Assembly: GCA_018609825.1 (NCBI GenBank)
Contig: JAHEOA010000173.1
Span: forward strand, 1-42,419
DNA length: 42,419 nucleotides
Origin: Candidatus Bipolaricaulota bacterium
GTDB taxonomy: Bacteria; Bipolaricaulota; Bipolaricaulia; RBG-16-55-9
Reading direction: 5' to 3'
The position numbers and the translations under genes are program-made. The notes below the pieces were generated by a model, which was not told the origin of the DNA, did no database searches, and worked only from the letters and a program-made list of their open reading frames with translations. Below, piece after piece: positions 16,937-25,345 of the stretch (positions are counted from its first letter, which is position 1; the number at the start of each line of letters is the position of its first letter).

Positions 16937-17674
16937 ATGAAGATTGCCATCAGCGGCAAGGGCGGCGTCGGCAAGACGACGCTGACCGCCCTTCTCGCCC
17001 AAGAAGCGGCGTCGCAGGGCCTGCATGTCTTCGCCATCGACGCCGATCCCAACCCCAATCTGGGCATGGCGTTGGCCGTGGAGCAGGAGCCGCCGCCATT
17101 GGTCGGCATGAAGGACGTCATCGAGGAGCGCCTCGGGGCGCTCGAGGGATTCTTCCGCCTCAATCCCCGCGTCGACGACCTCCCGGAACGGTTCTCCACG
17201 GACCAGCACGGGATTCGGCTGCTCGTCATGGGCGGGATTCGCCAAGGCGGCACGGGCTGTGCCTGTCCCGAGAACACGTTCCTGCGCAGCCTGCTCCAGC
17301 ACCTCGTCCTGGCGCGGGACGAGTGGGTCTTCGTCGACCTGGAGGCCGGCTTGGAGCACCTGGGGCGAGCGACGGCCCAGGGCGTCGACGCGCTGTTGGT
17401 CGTGGTCGAACCCGACCGCCGCAGCATCGAAACGGCCCTGCGGATTGTCGGTCTCGCCGACGAAATCGGGCTCGGTCGCGTCTACGCCGTCGGCAACAAG
17501 GTCCGGGACCCTGAGGACAAGGCGTTTATGGCCGATCAGCTTGGGGAGGTGGAGACGCTGGCGCACCTGCCCGACAGCCCTGGGGCGCGCCAAGCGGCCC
17601 GTCACGGGAAGTCGATCAAGGATCCCGACCTGGCCCATCAAGCTCGCTCCATTCTTCAATTCCTGCAGGCCTGA
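16937..17674 (+). CDS. cooC: CooC-type CODH nickel-insertion ATPase (copy upstream of the CODH/ACS operon)
   Basis: The 245-aa protein opens with MKIAISGKGGVGKTTLTALL, a deviant Walker A of the MinD/CooC family (residues 7-14). AIDADPNPNLG follows, and there is a CxC pair, C108 and C110 (GCACPENT), which binds metal at the CooC dimer interface. DLEAGLEHLGRAT is the second conserved ATPase motif. CooC proteins hydrolyse ATP to insert nickel into the C-cluster of CO dehydrogenase. This gene follows maeB by 48 bases and sits before the palindrome-rich control region of the CODH operon, so it may be expressed apart from the second CooC inside the operon (25346). Both copies keep the CxC pair at the same residue numbers. 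Confidence 0.9.
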   Translation: MKIAISGKGGVGKTTLTALLAQEAASQGLHVFAIDADPNPNLGMALAVEQEPPPLVGMKDVIEERLGALEGFFRLNPRVDDLPERFSTDQHGIRLLVMGGIRQGGTGCACPENTFLRSLLQHLVLARDEWVFVDLEAGLEHLGRATAQGVDALLVVVEPDRRSIETALRIVGLADEIGLGRVYAVGNKVRDPEDKAFMADQLGEVETLAHLPDSPGARQAARHGKSIKDPDLAHQARSILQFLQA

Positions 17675-17719
17675 TCCGACGCGTCCTCGAACCGTCAGCT
17701 CCGTTTGTGCAGTCCCACT

Positions 17720-17777
17720 ATGACCTCAGTCATGCACAAAACTGTGCAACATCATACGGATAACGTCAGACGTTATC
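17720..17777. promoter_or_regulatory. Three adjacent inverted repeats, probable operator region of the CODH/ACS operon
   Basis: Three perfect dyads lie within 58 bases. ATGAC/GTCAT with a 4-base spacer is at 17720-17733. TGCACA/TGTGCA with a 4-base spacer is at 17733-17748. GATAACGT/ACGTTATC with a 3-base spacer is at 17759-17777. A -10-like TACAAT follows directly at 17778-17783, with no good -35 at the right distance. That arrangement suits activator-dependent control or a repressor overlapping the promoter. The surrounding 274-base gap (17675-17948) is clearly more AT-rich than the genes. Confidence 0.6.
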
Positions 17778-17883
17778 TACAATAGGGCTACGCTTATGCG
17801 TGTTCGTTCGGCTTCTCAGGGCTGAATGACCCGACGAAACAAAGCGACGAGAGGTGGGGTCCATCGCTTGCACCAACCGAACG

Positions 17884-17912
17884 TTGAGTCGATCCGGAGG
17901 TCTGTTTAGGAT
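17884..17912 (+). promoter_or_regulatory. Second candidate promoter ahead of the CooF gene
   Basis: TTGAGT (17884-17889) and TAGGAT (17907-17912) are spaced by 17 bases, each with four of six consensus matches. A 10-base palindrome, AAGACGTCTT (17914-17923), lies at the expected start of transcription. The Shine-Dalgarno AAGGGGGGTGG (17932-17942) precedes the GTG at 17949. This could act together with, or instead of, the upstream TACAAT. Confidence 0.35.
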
Positions 17913-17948
17913 AAAGACGTCTTGATCTGATAAGGGGGGTGGCTTCAG

Positions 17949-18461
17949 GTGGAGCGAATCTACTGCGATCCGAGGCGATGCCTAGGGTGCCGAGCCTGTG
18001 AGCTGGCGTGCGCCGTGGAGCACTCGCCGTCCAAGGATCTGTTCGAGGCGGTTCTGACTGGGGCACTCGAGCGGCCGCGCCGTGACGTGCAGACGTGGGG
18101 CAACGAGCCCTACCAAGTGGCGATCGGCGGTGTGGCACTCTCCCTGGGCTGCCGGCACTGCGACCCCGCGCCGTGCGTCGACGCCTGCATCACCGGCGCC
18201 ATGCACAAGGAGGACGGACAGACGGTCTGCGACGATGACCAATGCGTCGGCTGCTGGATGTGCGTGATGGCCTGCCCCTATGGCGCCATCGCGGCCCGAG
18301 AGAGCGCGCTCAAGTGCGACCTCTGTCCGGATCGCTCGGATCTGGAGGGCCAAGCGCGCTACGCCTGCGTCGAGGCCTGCCCGACCGATGCCCTCTTCGT
18401 CGGCCCCTTCGAGGCGTTCAAAGCGTTCTTGGACGAGCCCGTGGAGGAGGTCACGCTATGA
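17949..18461 (+). CDS. cooF: CooF-type multi-cluster ferredoxin
   Basis: The 170-aa protein has four [4Fe-4S] cysteine groups in the CooF/HycB pattern. The first is CLGCRACELAC (C11, C14, C17, C21). CRHCDPAPCVDAC, CVGCWMCVMACP and CDLCPDR with CVEACP follow. No signal peptide is present, so it is cytoplasmic. The start is a GTG at 17949 with a strong Shine-Dalgarno (AAGGGGGGTGG). It overlaps the following NAD(P)/FAD oxidoreductase by ATGA. CooF proteins carry electrons from CO dehydrogenase to a partner. Here the pairing with an NAD(P)/FAD oxidoreductase in the same operon points to CO- or ferredoxin-linked NAD(P) reduction rather than a hydrogenase. No hydrogenase gene is visible in the window. 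Confidence 0.88.
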   Translation: MERIYCDPRRCLGCRACELACAVEHSPSKDLFEAVLTGALERPRRDVQTWGNEPYQVAIGGVALSLGCRHCDPAPCVDACITGAMHKEDGQTVCDDDQCVGCWMCVMACPYGAIAARESALKCDLCPDRSDLEGQARYACVEACPTDALFVGPFEAFKAFLDEPVEEVTL

Positions 18462-19765
18462 GCGATCGATACGTGATCATCGGCGCTTCAGCGGCCGGCA
18501 TCAGTGCCGCGGAGACCTTACGGGCGGCGGACCCGCACGGCGAGATCGTCCTGATCTCGAACGAGGAACGCCCGCTCTATTCGCGGCCCCTGATCTCGTA
18601 TTACCTGGCCGGCGAGCTGACCAAGGATCGACTGGCGTATCGCCCGGCGGACTTCTTTGAGCGGCACGACGTCCGGACGTTGCTCGGTCGTCGGGCCGTG
18701 GACGTGGACCCCGAGGCCAAGCGGGTCCTGCTGGACGGCGATGAGGAGCTGGAGTACGGGCAACTGCTCATCGCCACCGGGGCTGCACCCAAGCTCCCTG
18801 AAGTCGACGGCAGCGATCAAGACGGCGTTCTGGGCTTCCGCACGCTCGCCGACGCCGAGGCCATCATGGAGCGACTGCCCCAGGTTCGCGACGCGGTTGT
18901 GCTCGGCGGCGGGCTCGTCGGCCTCAAGGCGGCGGTCGGCCTCAAGACGCGAGGCGTCAACGTGACGGTGTCCGTCGGCTCGCCGCACCTGCTCTCCCAG
19001 ATCGTGGACGCCGAAGCGGCCGAGATCTACCGCGATCTTCTGGAAGACCGTGGGATCGCCGTGATGACCGAAACCCGTCCGGCGGAGATCGTCGGCAACG
19101 GGCAGGTGGAGGGCGTGCGCCTGACATCCGGCGAGGAACTGCCCGCTCAGCTTGTGGTCGTCGGCAAAGGCGTCAACGCCAACCTGGCATTGGTCGAGGG
19201 GACCGACATTCGGTCGGACTACGGGATCCTTATCGACGAGCACTGTCGCAGCAGCGTCGCCAACGTCTATGTGGCCGGTGACGCGGCCCAGAGCTACGAC
19301 GTGGTCCGCGAGGACTACTGGACCAACCAGATCTGGCCCTGCGCGGTGGAACAGGGACGCGTCGCCGCGCGCAACATGGCCGGCCTCGAGTCCGTATATC
19401 AGGGATCCATGGGCATGAACTCCATCCAGTTCTTCGATCTGCCCGTCATCTCGGCCGGATTGGCCGGCTTGCGCGAACGCGACCACGACGACGAACGCGT
19501 GGAGCATCCCTCTCCGCAACGTTATCGCCGGCTGGTCTTCCAGGGCGACCGGATCGTCGGGTTCGTGTTGGTCGGCGACGTGGAGAGCGCCGGAATCATC
19601 CGTCAGCTCGTCGAAAAGGGCGTTCACGTCGGGGCCTTCAAGGATCGACTGCTCAAGGAGGACCTCGACTTTGCCGAGGTTATGCCGCTGGTCGAAGGCC
19701 ACGCTGAGCGCTTTGTCGAACCCGAGCACCGCGAGCTGATCGAGACGATGCAGACCGTCCGGTAA
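18458..19765 (+). CDS. NAD(P)/FAD-dependent oxidoreductase of the CODH-CooF group
   Basis: This 435-aa protein belongs to the class of NADH-dependent rubredoxin/nitrite reductase-like flavoproteins. YVIIGASAAGISAAETLRA is the N-terminal FAD fold. RPLYSRPLISYYLAGEL is the conserved block seen in the NirB-like and CODH-associated FNOR group. VVLGGGLVGLKAAVGL is the NAD(P) fold, and VYVAGDAAQ closes the flavin site. A C-terminal domain of ~100 residues follows. It is translationally coupled to CooF (ATGA) and lies 14 bases before acsB. CODH, CooF and FNOR are a known genomic trio that transfers electrons from CO to NAD(P). Here it is placed at the head of the acetyl-CoA synthase operon, suggesting exchange between CODH and the pyridine nucleotide pool. 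Confidence 0.88.
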   Translation: MSDRYVIIGASAAGISAAETLRAADPHGEIVLISNEERPLYSRPLISYYLAGELTKDRLAYRPADFFERHDVRTLLGRRAVDVDPEAKRVLLDGDEELEYGQLLIATGAAPKLPEVDGSDQDGVLGFRTLADAEAIMERLPQVRDAVVLGGGLVGLKAAVGLKTRGVNVTVSVGSPHLLSQIVDAEAAEIYRDLLEDRGIAVMTETRPAEIVGNGQVEGVRLTSGEELPAQLVVVGKGVNANLALVEGTDIRSDYGILIDEHCRSSVANVYVAGDAAQSYDVVREDYWTNQIWPCAVEQGRVAARNMAGLESVYQGSMGMNSIQFFDLPVISAGLAGLRERDHDDERVEHPSPQRYRRLVFQGDRIVGFVLVGDVESAGIIRQLVEKGVHVGAFKDRLLKEDLDFAEVMPLVEGHAERFVEPEHRELIETMQTVR

Positions 19766-19779
19766 GGGAGGGACGACCG

Positions 19780-21999
19780 ATGTCCAAGATTATTGCAACG
19801 GCCGCCATTCGTGGCGCGCACGCGTACATGGCGCAGGCCGAGTCCGACCTGCAGTCCGCCATGGAGAGCTACGGGCCGGAGCAGGCCATTGCCTATCCCA
19901 ACACGGCCTATCACTTGCCGATCATATTGGCGCTGTTCGGCCAGAAGGTAGAGACGCTCCAGGACGGCGAGACGGCGCTGGGCCAGGCGAAGGACCTGCT
20001 GGCGTCCCCGCCGAGCGACAAGCTCTGGCTGCCCTACCTCGGCGGCACGCTCGACGCCGGCATCGCCACGCTCATCGCCGAGGAGCTGATCGAGGCGCTC
20101 AAGTACCTCGACCCCGATTACGAGCCGGAGCCCCCGTTCATCGGGTTCACCGACGACTCCATTCTGCGCTCCCAGGGGATCAAGCTCGTCGACGGCCGCA
20201 TGCCCGGCTTCGCGGCCTGCGTCGGCGCGCTGCCGACCAATGACGAGGCCGTTGCCCTGGCGCGCGAGCTCCAGGAGAAGAGCATCCTGGTCTTCATGGC
20301 CGGGGCCTCGAACGGCGTCTCCATGGCCGAGCAGCTCGACGAGGAGGGCATCGAGATGGGCTGGGACACCTATCTCGTCCCCTACGGCAAGGACACGAGC
20401 GCGGCCATCCACGCGCTCAACTTCGCTGTCCGGTCGGCGCTCACGTTCGGCGGTCTCGAGGCCGGCGACTTCCAGTCGGCCCGCGACATCCTCCTGTACA
20501 ACAAGGAACGGGTGCACGCGTTCGTGCTGGCGCTCGGCACCGACGAGGAAGCGCCCGATGAGCAGCTGCTCACCGACGAGAAATACGCCACGGCCGCGGG
20601 CGCGATCAACTTCGGCTTCCCCGTGATTGCCGACTCCGAGATTCCGCAGATCCTGCCGCGCGGCATCTGCACCTACGAGCACGTCGTCTCCGGCGTGTCC
20701 CTGGACGAGATCGTCCGCAAGGCCGTCGAGACCCGTGGCTTGAAGGTTCAGGTGACGGACATCCCGATGCCCATCTCCTACGGGGCCGCCTTCGAAGGCG
20801 AGCGCGTCCGCCGCGACGACCTTCACGTCGAGTTCGGCAGCAAGTATTCGACCGCCTTCGAGTACCTCAAGGCTCAGCCCATGGACGCGGTGGAGGACGG
20901 CAAGGTCGAACTCGTCGGCCCGGACATCGACGAAGCTGAGGAGGGCGGTGCGATGCCGCTCGGCGTCTATGTGGAAGTCGCCGGCCGCTCCTTCCACGAG
21001 GAGTTCGAGACCGTGCTCGAACGTCGCATTCACCAGTTCGTCAGCTGCGCCAACGGCCTGATGCACATCGGCCAGCGCGACATTCCCTGGTATCGGGTCA
21101 GCAAAGAGGCCTTCGACAGGGGCTTCCGACTCGAGCACCTGGGCGAGCTGTTGGTGCACAAGTTCCACGACGAGTTCGGCAGCATCGTGGACAAGATCCA
21201 GGTCACGATCATGACCGACGAGGAGGCCATGCAGGCTCCACTCGAGGAGGCGCGCGAGGCCTACGAGAAGCGCGACGCGCGCATGGCCGGCATGAAGGAC
21301 GCCGACGTCGACGAGTTCTACAGCTGCATTCTCTGTCAGAGCTACGCGCCCGACCACGTCTGCGTCATTACGCCGCAGCGCCTCGGGCTCTGCGGCGCCT
21401 ACACCTGGATCGACGGCAAGGCCGCCCACGAGATGGACGAGCACGGGCCGAACCAGCCGATCCCCAAAGGAACGTGCCTCGACGCGGAACTCGGCATCTG
21501 GCAAGGGGTCAACGAGTACGTCACCGAAGCCTCCAACGGCAACGTCGAGCAGGTGACGATGTACTCGATCATGACCGATCCGCAGACCTCATGCGGTTGT
21601 TTTGAATGCATCGTGGCCGTCCTGCCGGAGACGAACGGCGTCATGGTCGTCAACCGCGAGTATCAGGACATGACGCCGGTCGGGATGACGTTCTCCACGC
21701 TGGCCGGGGAGGTGGGCGGCGGCGTGCAGACGCCCGGCTTTTTGGGCGTCGGCCGCATGTATCTGCTCAGCGAGAAGTTCATCTCCGCCGACGGCGGCTT
21801 CGGGCGGGTCGTCTGGATGCCGCAGGAGCTCAAGGAGGAGATGCGCGAGGACCTCCAAAGGCGCGCCGAGGAGCTTGGCGATCCCGATCTGGTGGACAAA
21901 ATCGCCACCGAGAACGAGGCCGTGGACGTGAACGACCTCGTCGAGTTTCTCCAGAGCGTCGACCACCCGACGCTCGCCATGGAGTCGATCCTGGGTTGA
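19780..21999 (+). CDS. acsB: Acetyl-CoA synthase (CO-methylating), alpha subunit
   Basis: The 739-aa length and the full N-terminal domain identify bacterial AcsB, not archaeal CdhC. All A-cluster ligands are present with the known spacing: C516, C519, C528 and C538 (CILCQSYAPDHVC, then GLCGAYTW) and the proximal/distal Ni ligands C605-G606-C607 (TSCGCFEC). These sit exactly ten residues after Moorella C506, C509, C518, C528 and C595-C597. GGGVQTPGFLGVG is the conserved C-terminal CoA/nickel region. The enzyme joins CO, a methyl group from the corrinoid protein and CoA into acetyl-CoA, in complex with CooS. GGGAGGG lies ahead of the ATG at 19780. The gene is intact and near the start of the operon. 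Confidence 0.98.
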   Translation: MSKIIATAAIRGAHAYMAQAESDLQSAMESYGPEQAIAYPNTAYHLPIILALFGQKVETLQDGETALGQAKDLLASPPSDKLWLPYLGGTLDAGIATLIAEELIEALKYLDPDYEPEPPFIGFTDDSILRSQGIKLVDGRMPGFAACVGALPTNDEAVALARELQEKSILVFMAGASNGVSMAEQLDEEGIEMGWDTYLVPYGKDTSAAIHALNFAVRSALTFGGLEAGDFQSARDILLYNKERVHAFVLALGTDEEAPDEQLLTDEKYATAAGAINFGFPVIADSEIPQILPRGICTYEHVVSGVSLDEIVRKAVETRGLKVQVTDIPMPISYGAAFEGERVRRDDLHVEFGSKYSTAFEYLKAQPMDAVEDGKVELVGPDIDEAEEGGAMPLGVYVEVAGRSFHEEFETVLERRIHQFVSCANGLMHIGQRDIPWYRVSKEAFDRGFRLEHLGELLVHKFHDEFGSIVDKIQVTIMTDEEAMQAPLEEAREAYEKRDARMAGMKDADVDEFYSCILCQSYAPDHVCVITPQRLGLCGAYTWIDGKAAHEMDEHGPNQPIPKGTCLDAELGIWQGVNEYVTEASNGNVEQVTMYSIMTDPQTSCGCFECIVAVLPETNGVMVVNREYQDMTPVGMTFSTLAGEVGGGVQTPGFLGVGRMYLLSEKFISADGGFGRVVWMPQELKEEMREDLQRRAEELGDPDLVDKIATENEAVDVNDLVEFLQSVDHPTLAMESILG

Positions 22000-22029
22000 G
22001 CCAGTGACGGAAAGGAGCGGACCGTAAGC

Positions 22030-23370
22030 ATGGCCAAACTGACCGGATTGGAGATTTACAAGCTGCTGCCGCAGACCAACTGTGGCGACTGCAACTTCCC
22101 CACGTGTATGGCGTTCGCCATGCAGGTGGCCGCCAAGAAAGTCGGCCTGGCGGACTGCCCGCACGTCTCCGAGGAGGCCAAAGCGTCGCTGGCGGAGGCG
22201 ACGGCGCCGCCGATGCGGACCGTGACGATCGGGGCCGGCGATGGGGCCGTCACGATCGGGGGCGAGACCGTGCTGTTCCGCCACGAGGAGAAGTTCCATC
22301 ACCCGACGGCTCTGGGGATCCGGGTCACGGACGCGGACGACCTCGAGGAGACGATCCCCCGGATCAACGAGTTGACCTTCGATCGCGTGGGCCAGGACGT
22401 GGCAGTCGACCTCGTGGCGCTGGAGCAGACCCAGGACGCCACCGGGTTCGCCGAAGCGGCCCAGTTCGCCCATGAGCAAAGCCGCTTCCCGCTGGCGCTG
22501 ATGAGCGAGGATCCGGACGGGCTCCGGTCGGCCCTGGAGACGACGGCGGACGGGCGGCCGCTCGTCTACGCGGCCAGCTCAGAGAACGCCGACGAAATGG
22601 GAGAACTGGCGCAGCAGTTCGAGGTTCCCTTGGCCGTGCGGGCCGATACGTTCGACGGCCTCGCGGATCTCACGACCCGGCTCAAGGACGCGGGCGTCGA
22701 GGACCTCGTGCTCGATCCGGCCATCCAGAACGAAGGGGATGGTCTGGTCAAGCTGACGCAACTGCGGCGCCTCGCGCTGGAACAGACCTTCCGCCCGCTG
22801 GGTTATCCCGTCATGGGGCTCACGACCGCCGAAGATCCCTATCGGGAGGCGCTGCAGGCCACGACGTTCGTGTGCAAGTACGGCTCGCTCGTCTTGATGA
22901 GCGGGATGGAGCGTTGGCAGCTCCTGCCCGTCATCACGGCCCGGTTCAACGTCTTCACCGATCCGCAGGTGCCCAACGCCGTCGAGCCGAAGCTCTACAC
23001 GGTCGGCGAGCCGACGGCCGATTCGCCCGTCCTGCTGACGACCAACTTCGCGCTGACGTACTTCACGGTTGAGACGGAGGTCGCCAACAGCAAGGTGCCG
23101 GCCTACATCGCCGTCGTGGGCACCGACGGCCTCGGGGTCCTCAACGCCTACGCCGACGACACGCTCACCGGCGAGGCCATCGCCAAGGCGATCCAGAACC
23201 TGGGCGCCATGGACAACGTCGATCACAACACGCTCGTGCTGCCCGGCTTGGTCGCGGTGCTCAAGGGTGAGGTCGAGGACGAGGCCGGCGTGAATGTCGC
23301 TATCGGCCCGGAAGAGGCCGCGGGCATTCCGGCCTACCTCAAGAGCGAGTGGGCGAACGGCGCCAATTGA
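22030..23370 (+). CDS. acsC: Corrinoid iron-sulfur protein, large subunit
   Basis: The 446-aa protein is AcsC (CdhE in archaea). The N-terminal Fe-S domain shows C18, C21, C26 and C43 (NCGDCNFPTC), the low-potential cluster that reactivates Co(II). A TIM-barrel segment follows, and the C-terminal third, including VGEPTADSPVLLTTNFALTY, is the corrinoid-binding domain. With AcsD it carries the methyl group on cobalt from AcsE to AcsB. AAAGGAG precedes the ATG at 22030. The gene is 30 bases after acsB and 25 before acsV, as expected for one transcript. Confidence 0.97.
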   Translation: MAKLTGLEIYKLLPQTNCGDCNFPTCMAFAMQVAAKKVGLADCPHVSEEAKASLAEATAPPMRTVTIGAGDGAVTIGGETVLFRHEEKFHHPTALGIRVTDADDLEETIPRINELTFDRVGQDVAVDLVALEQTQDATGFAEAAQFAHEQSRFPLALMSEDPDGLRSALETTADGRPLVYAASSENADEMGELAQQFEVPLAVRADTFDGLADLTTRLKDAGVEDLVLDPAIQNEGDGLVKLTQLRRLALEQTFRPLGYPVMGLTTAEDPYREALQATTFVCKYGSLVLMSGMERWQLLPVITARFNVFTDPQVPNAVEPKLYTVGEPTADSPVLLTTNFALTYFTVETEVANSKVPAYIAVVGTDGLGVLNAYADDTLTGEAIAKAIQNLGAMDNVDHNTLVLPGLVAVLKGEVEDEAGVNVAIGPEEAAGIPAYLKSEWANGAN

Positions 23371-23395
23371 GGGCATGTCGTTGGGAGAGGACGCC

Positions 23396-25342
23396 ATGGC
23401 ACAAGACGACGGAACAGCGCGCAGCGACGACGTGGAAGTGACCTTCCAGCCCGAGGGCGATCGGGTGCGCGTGCCGCCGGGCACGACGCTCCTGGCGGCC
23501 GCCAAGGCGGCCGGGATCGACCTGATGAGCCTGTGTGGCGGGGACGGGTTGTGCGGCAAGTGCCGCGTGGTCGTCCCCAACGATCCGATCGACGCCGCCC
23601 CCACCAGCCTGCTCACGCGGCACGAGATCCAGCGGGGATACACGCTCGCCTGCCAGACCAAGGTCACCGGCGACGTGGAGGCCGAGATCCCGCCGGAGTC
23701 CCGCGCCGAAGGGGGCCAGATTCTCATCGACGTCGATGCCCAGCGCTTCCGGGCGCTGCATCCGGCGGCCGAGGAGTCGGCCGCGTTTCGACGCGCGCCA
23801 CTCACCCCGAAGCTCCATTTGTCGCTGTCGCCCCCGTCATTGGACGACAACCTTTCGGATCAGTCGCGGCTGTTCAGCCGGATCCGACGCCAGCACGAGG
23901 CGCCCATCATGCAGCTGGGGCTCAAGGTGCTCCGGCAGCTTCCCCCCGTGCTGCGCGAGGCGGATTGGGATGTCACAGCAACCCTCGGTCGGCGGGGCGG
24001 AACGACGGAGATCCTGCAGGTCGAGCCGAACGACACCGCCGATCGCAACTACGGGGTCGCCGTGGACATCGGCACCTCCACGGTGGTTGCCCATCTGGTC
24101 GACTTGACCACGGCCGAGCGCCTGGACGCCGAGGCGTCCTACAATTCGCAGCGGGTCTGGGGCGAGGAGGTCACGCGCCGCATCATTCACGCCGACCGCG
24201 GCGGGCTGGACGAGCTGCAAAGCGCCGTCGTCGGCGACATCAACAACATGGTCTCGGCGCTGGTCGAGCGGAACCAGATCGCGCTCCACGACATCACCTC
24301 GGTCATCTGCGCGGGCAACACGACGATGACCCATCTGCTGCTCGGGCTGCCGGCCGGCTCCATTCGCAAGTCGCCGTACGTGTCGGCGTCGGCCCATCCG
24401 CCCCCGATCCGGGCCGTCGAGGCCGGCGTCAAGATTAACCCGCGCGGGCTGCTCTACGCCGTCCCCTGCATCGGCGGCTGGGTGGGCGGCGACCTCACAG
24501 CGGGCATTCTGGCCGTCGGGCTCCATCGCGCCGAGGGCATCCGCATGCTGATCGACATCGGCACCAATGGAGAGATCGTCATCGGCAACCGCGACTGGAT
24601 GATCACCTGCTCGGCCTCGGCCGGGCCGGCGTTCGAGGGCTCGGGCGTGAAGAGCGGCATGAAGGCGGGCCGAGGGGCGATCGAGCGCGTGCACATCGCG
24701 CCGGACGGCAACGTCCAGTACGAGACCGTCGGGAACGCCAAGCCGCGCGGCATCTGCGGCTCCGGCCTCATCGACCTGGTGGCCGAGCTCTACAGCGCCG
24801 AGTTCATCGACCGTTCGGGCCACCTGTTGCCCGATGCCTCCGACCGCGTGCGCGAGCGCGATGGGCTGCGGGAGTTCGTGCTCGTGCCGGGCGCTCGATC
24901 CGAGTCCGGCCAGGATCTGGTCGTCACCCAGGCCGACATCAACAACCTCTTGAGCGCCAAGGCGGCGATCTACGCCGGTACCCGGGTGCTGGCCAAGACG
25001 ACCGGCCTCGACTTCAACGAGATTGAGATGGCCTACATCGCCGGCGGCTTCGGCAACTACCTCGACCGCGAGCAGGCCATCACACTGGGACTTATTCCCG
25101 ACTTGCCGCTGGAGAAGGTCCGCTTTGTGGGCAACACCTCGATCCTGGGCGCCAAGCTCTCGCTCTTGGCCGAGGACGCTTGGGACGAGCTGGAAGGGAT
25201 CTCCATGGCGATGACTTACTACGACCTGATCAGCTATCCCCACTACTACGACGAGTTTTTGGCGGCCAAGTTCATCCCCCACACGGATCTGAGTTATTTC
25301 CCGTCGGTTCGGGAAAAGCTGCACCTCGAGGAGCGTGTTTGA
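23396..25342 (+). CDS. acsV: AcsV/RamA-type corrinoid activation protein
   Basis: The 648-aa protein starts with a plant-type [2Fe-2S] domain, C47, C53, C56 and C86 (SLCGGDGLCGKCRVVV, then LACQTK). It is followed by a linker and an ASKHA ATPase-like domain with VAVDIGTSTVVAHLVDL and IDIGTNGEIVIGN as the two phosphate loops. AGNTTMTHLLLGL and AGGFGNYLDREQA are family blocks. Such proteins reduce inactive Co(II) corrinoid to Co(I) with ATP. The ATG at 23396 has GGGAGAGG at 23383-23390; an earlier ATG at 23375 is possible but has no Shine-Dalgarno. Its position after acsC fits reactivation of the corrinoid iron-sulfur protein. It may also serve the methyltransferase corrinoid protein at 37322, which has no RamA in view. 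Confidence 0.94.
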   Translation: MAQDDGTARSDDVEVTFQPEGDRVRVPPGTTLLAAAKAAGIDLMSLCGGDGLCGKCRVVVPNDPIDAAPTSLLTRHEIQRGYTLACQTKVTGDVEAEIPPESRAEGGQILIDVDAQRFRALHPAAEESAAFRRAPLTPKLHLSLSPPSLDDNLSDQSRLFSRIRRQHEAPIMQLGLKVLRQLPPVLREADWDVTATLGRRGGTTEILQVEPNDTADRNYGVAVDIGTSTVVAHLVDLTTAERLDAEASYNSQRVWGEEVTRRIIHADRGGLDELQSAVVGDINNMVSALVERNQIALHDITSVICAGNTTMTHLLLGLPAGSIRKSPYVSASAHPPPIRAVEAGVKINPRGLLYAVPCIGGWVGGDLTAGILAVGLHRAEGIRMLIDIGTNGEIVIGNRDWMITCSASAGPAFEGSGVKSGMKAGRGAIERVHIAPDGNVQYETVGNAKPRGICGSGLIDLVAELYSAEFIDRSGHLLPDASDRVRERDGLREFVLVPGARSESGQDLVVTQADINNLLSAKAAIYAGTRVLAKTTGLDFNEIEMAYIAGGFGNYLDREQAITLGLIPDLPLEKVRFVGNTSILGAKLSLLAEDAWDELEGISMAMTYYDLISYPHYYDEFLAAKFIPHTDLSYFPSVREKLHLEERV

Positions 25343-25345
25343 CGC

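Noticed and set aside
15398..17659. A 753-codon minus-strand frame antisense to maeB and cooC
   Set aside because: The plus-strand genes are full length and conserved. The antisense product has no family motif and the composition of a GC-rich mirror frame.
19624..21504. Long minus-strand frame antisense to acsB
   Set aside because: acsB carries all A-cluster ligands in frame; the antisense frame is explained by codon bias. The same applies to frames antisense to acsV (23837-25855) and cooS (29218-31080).
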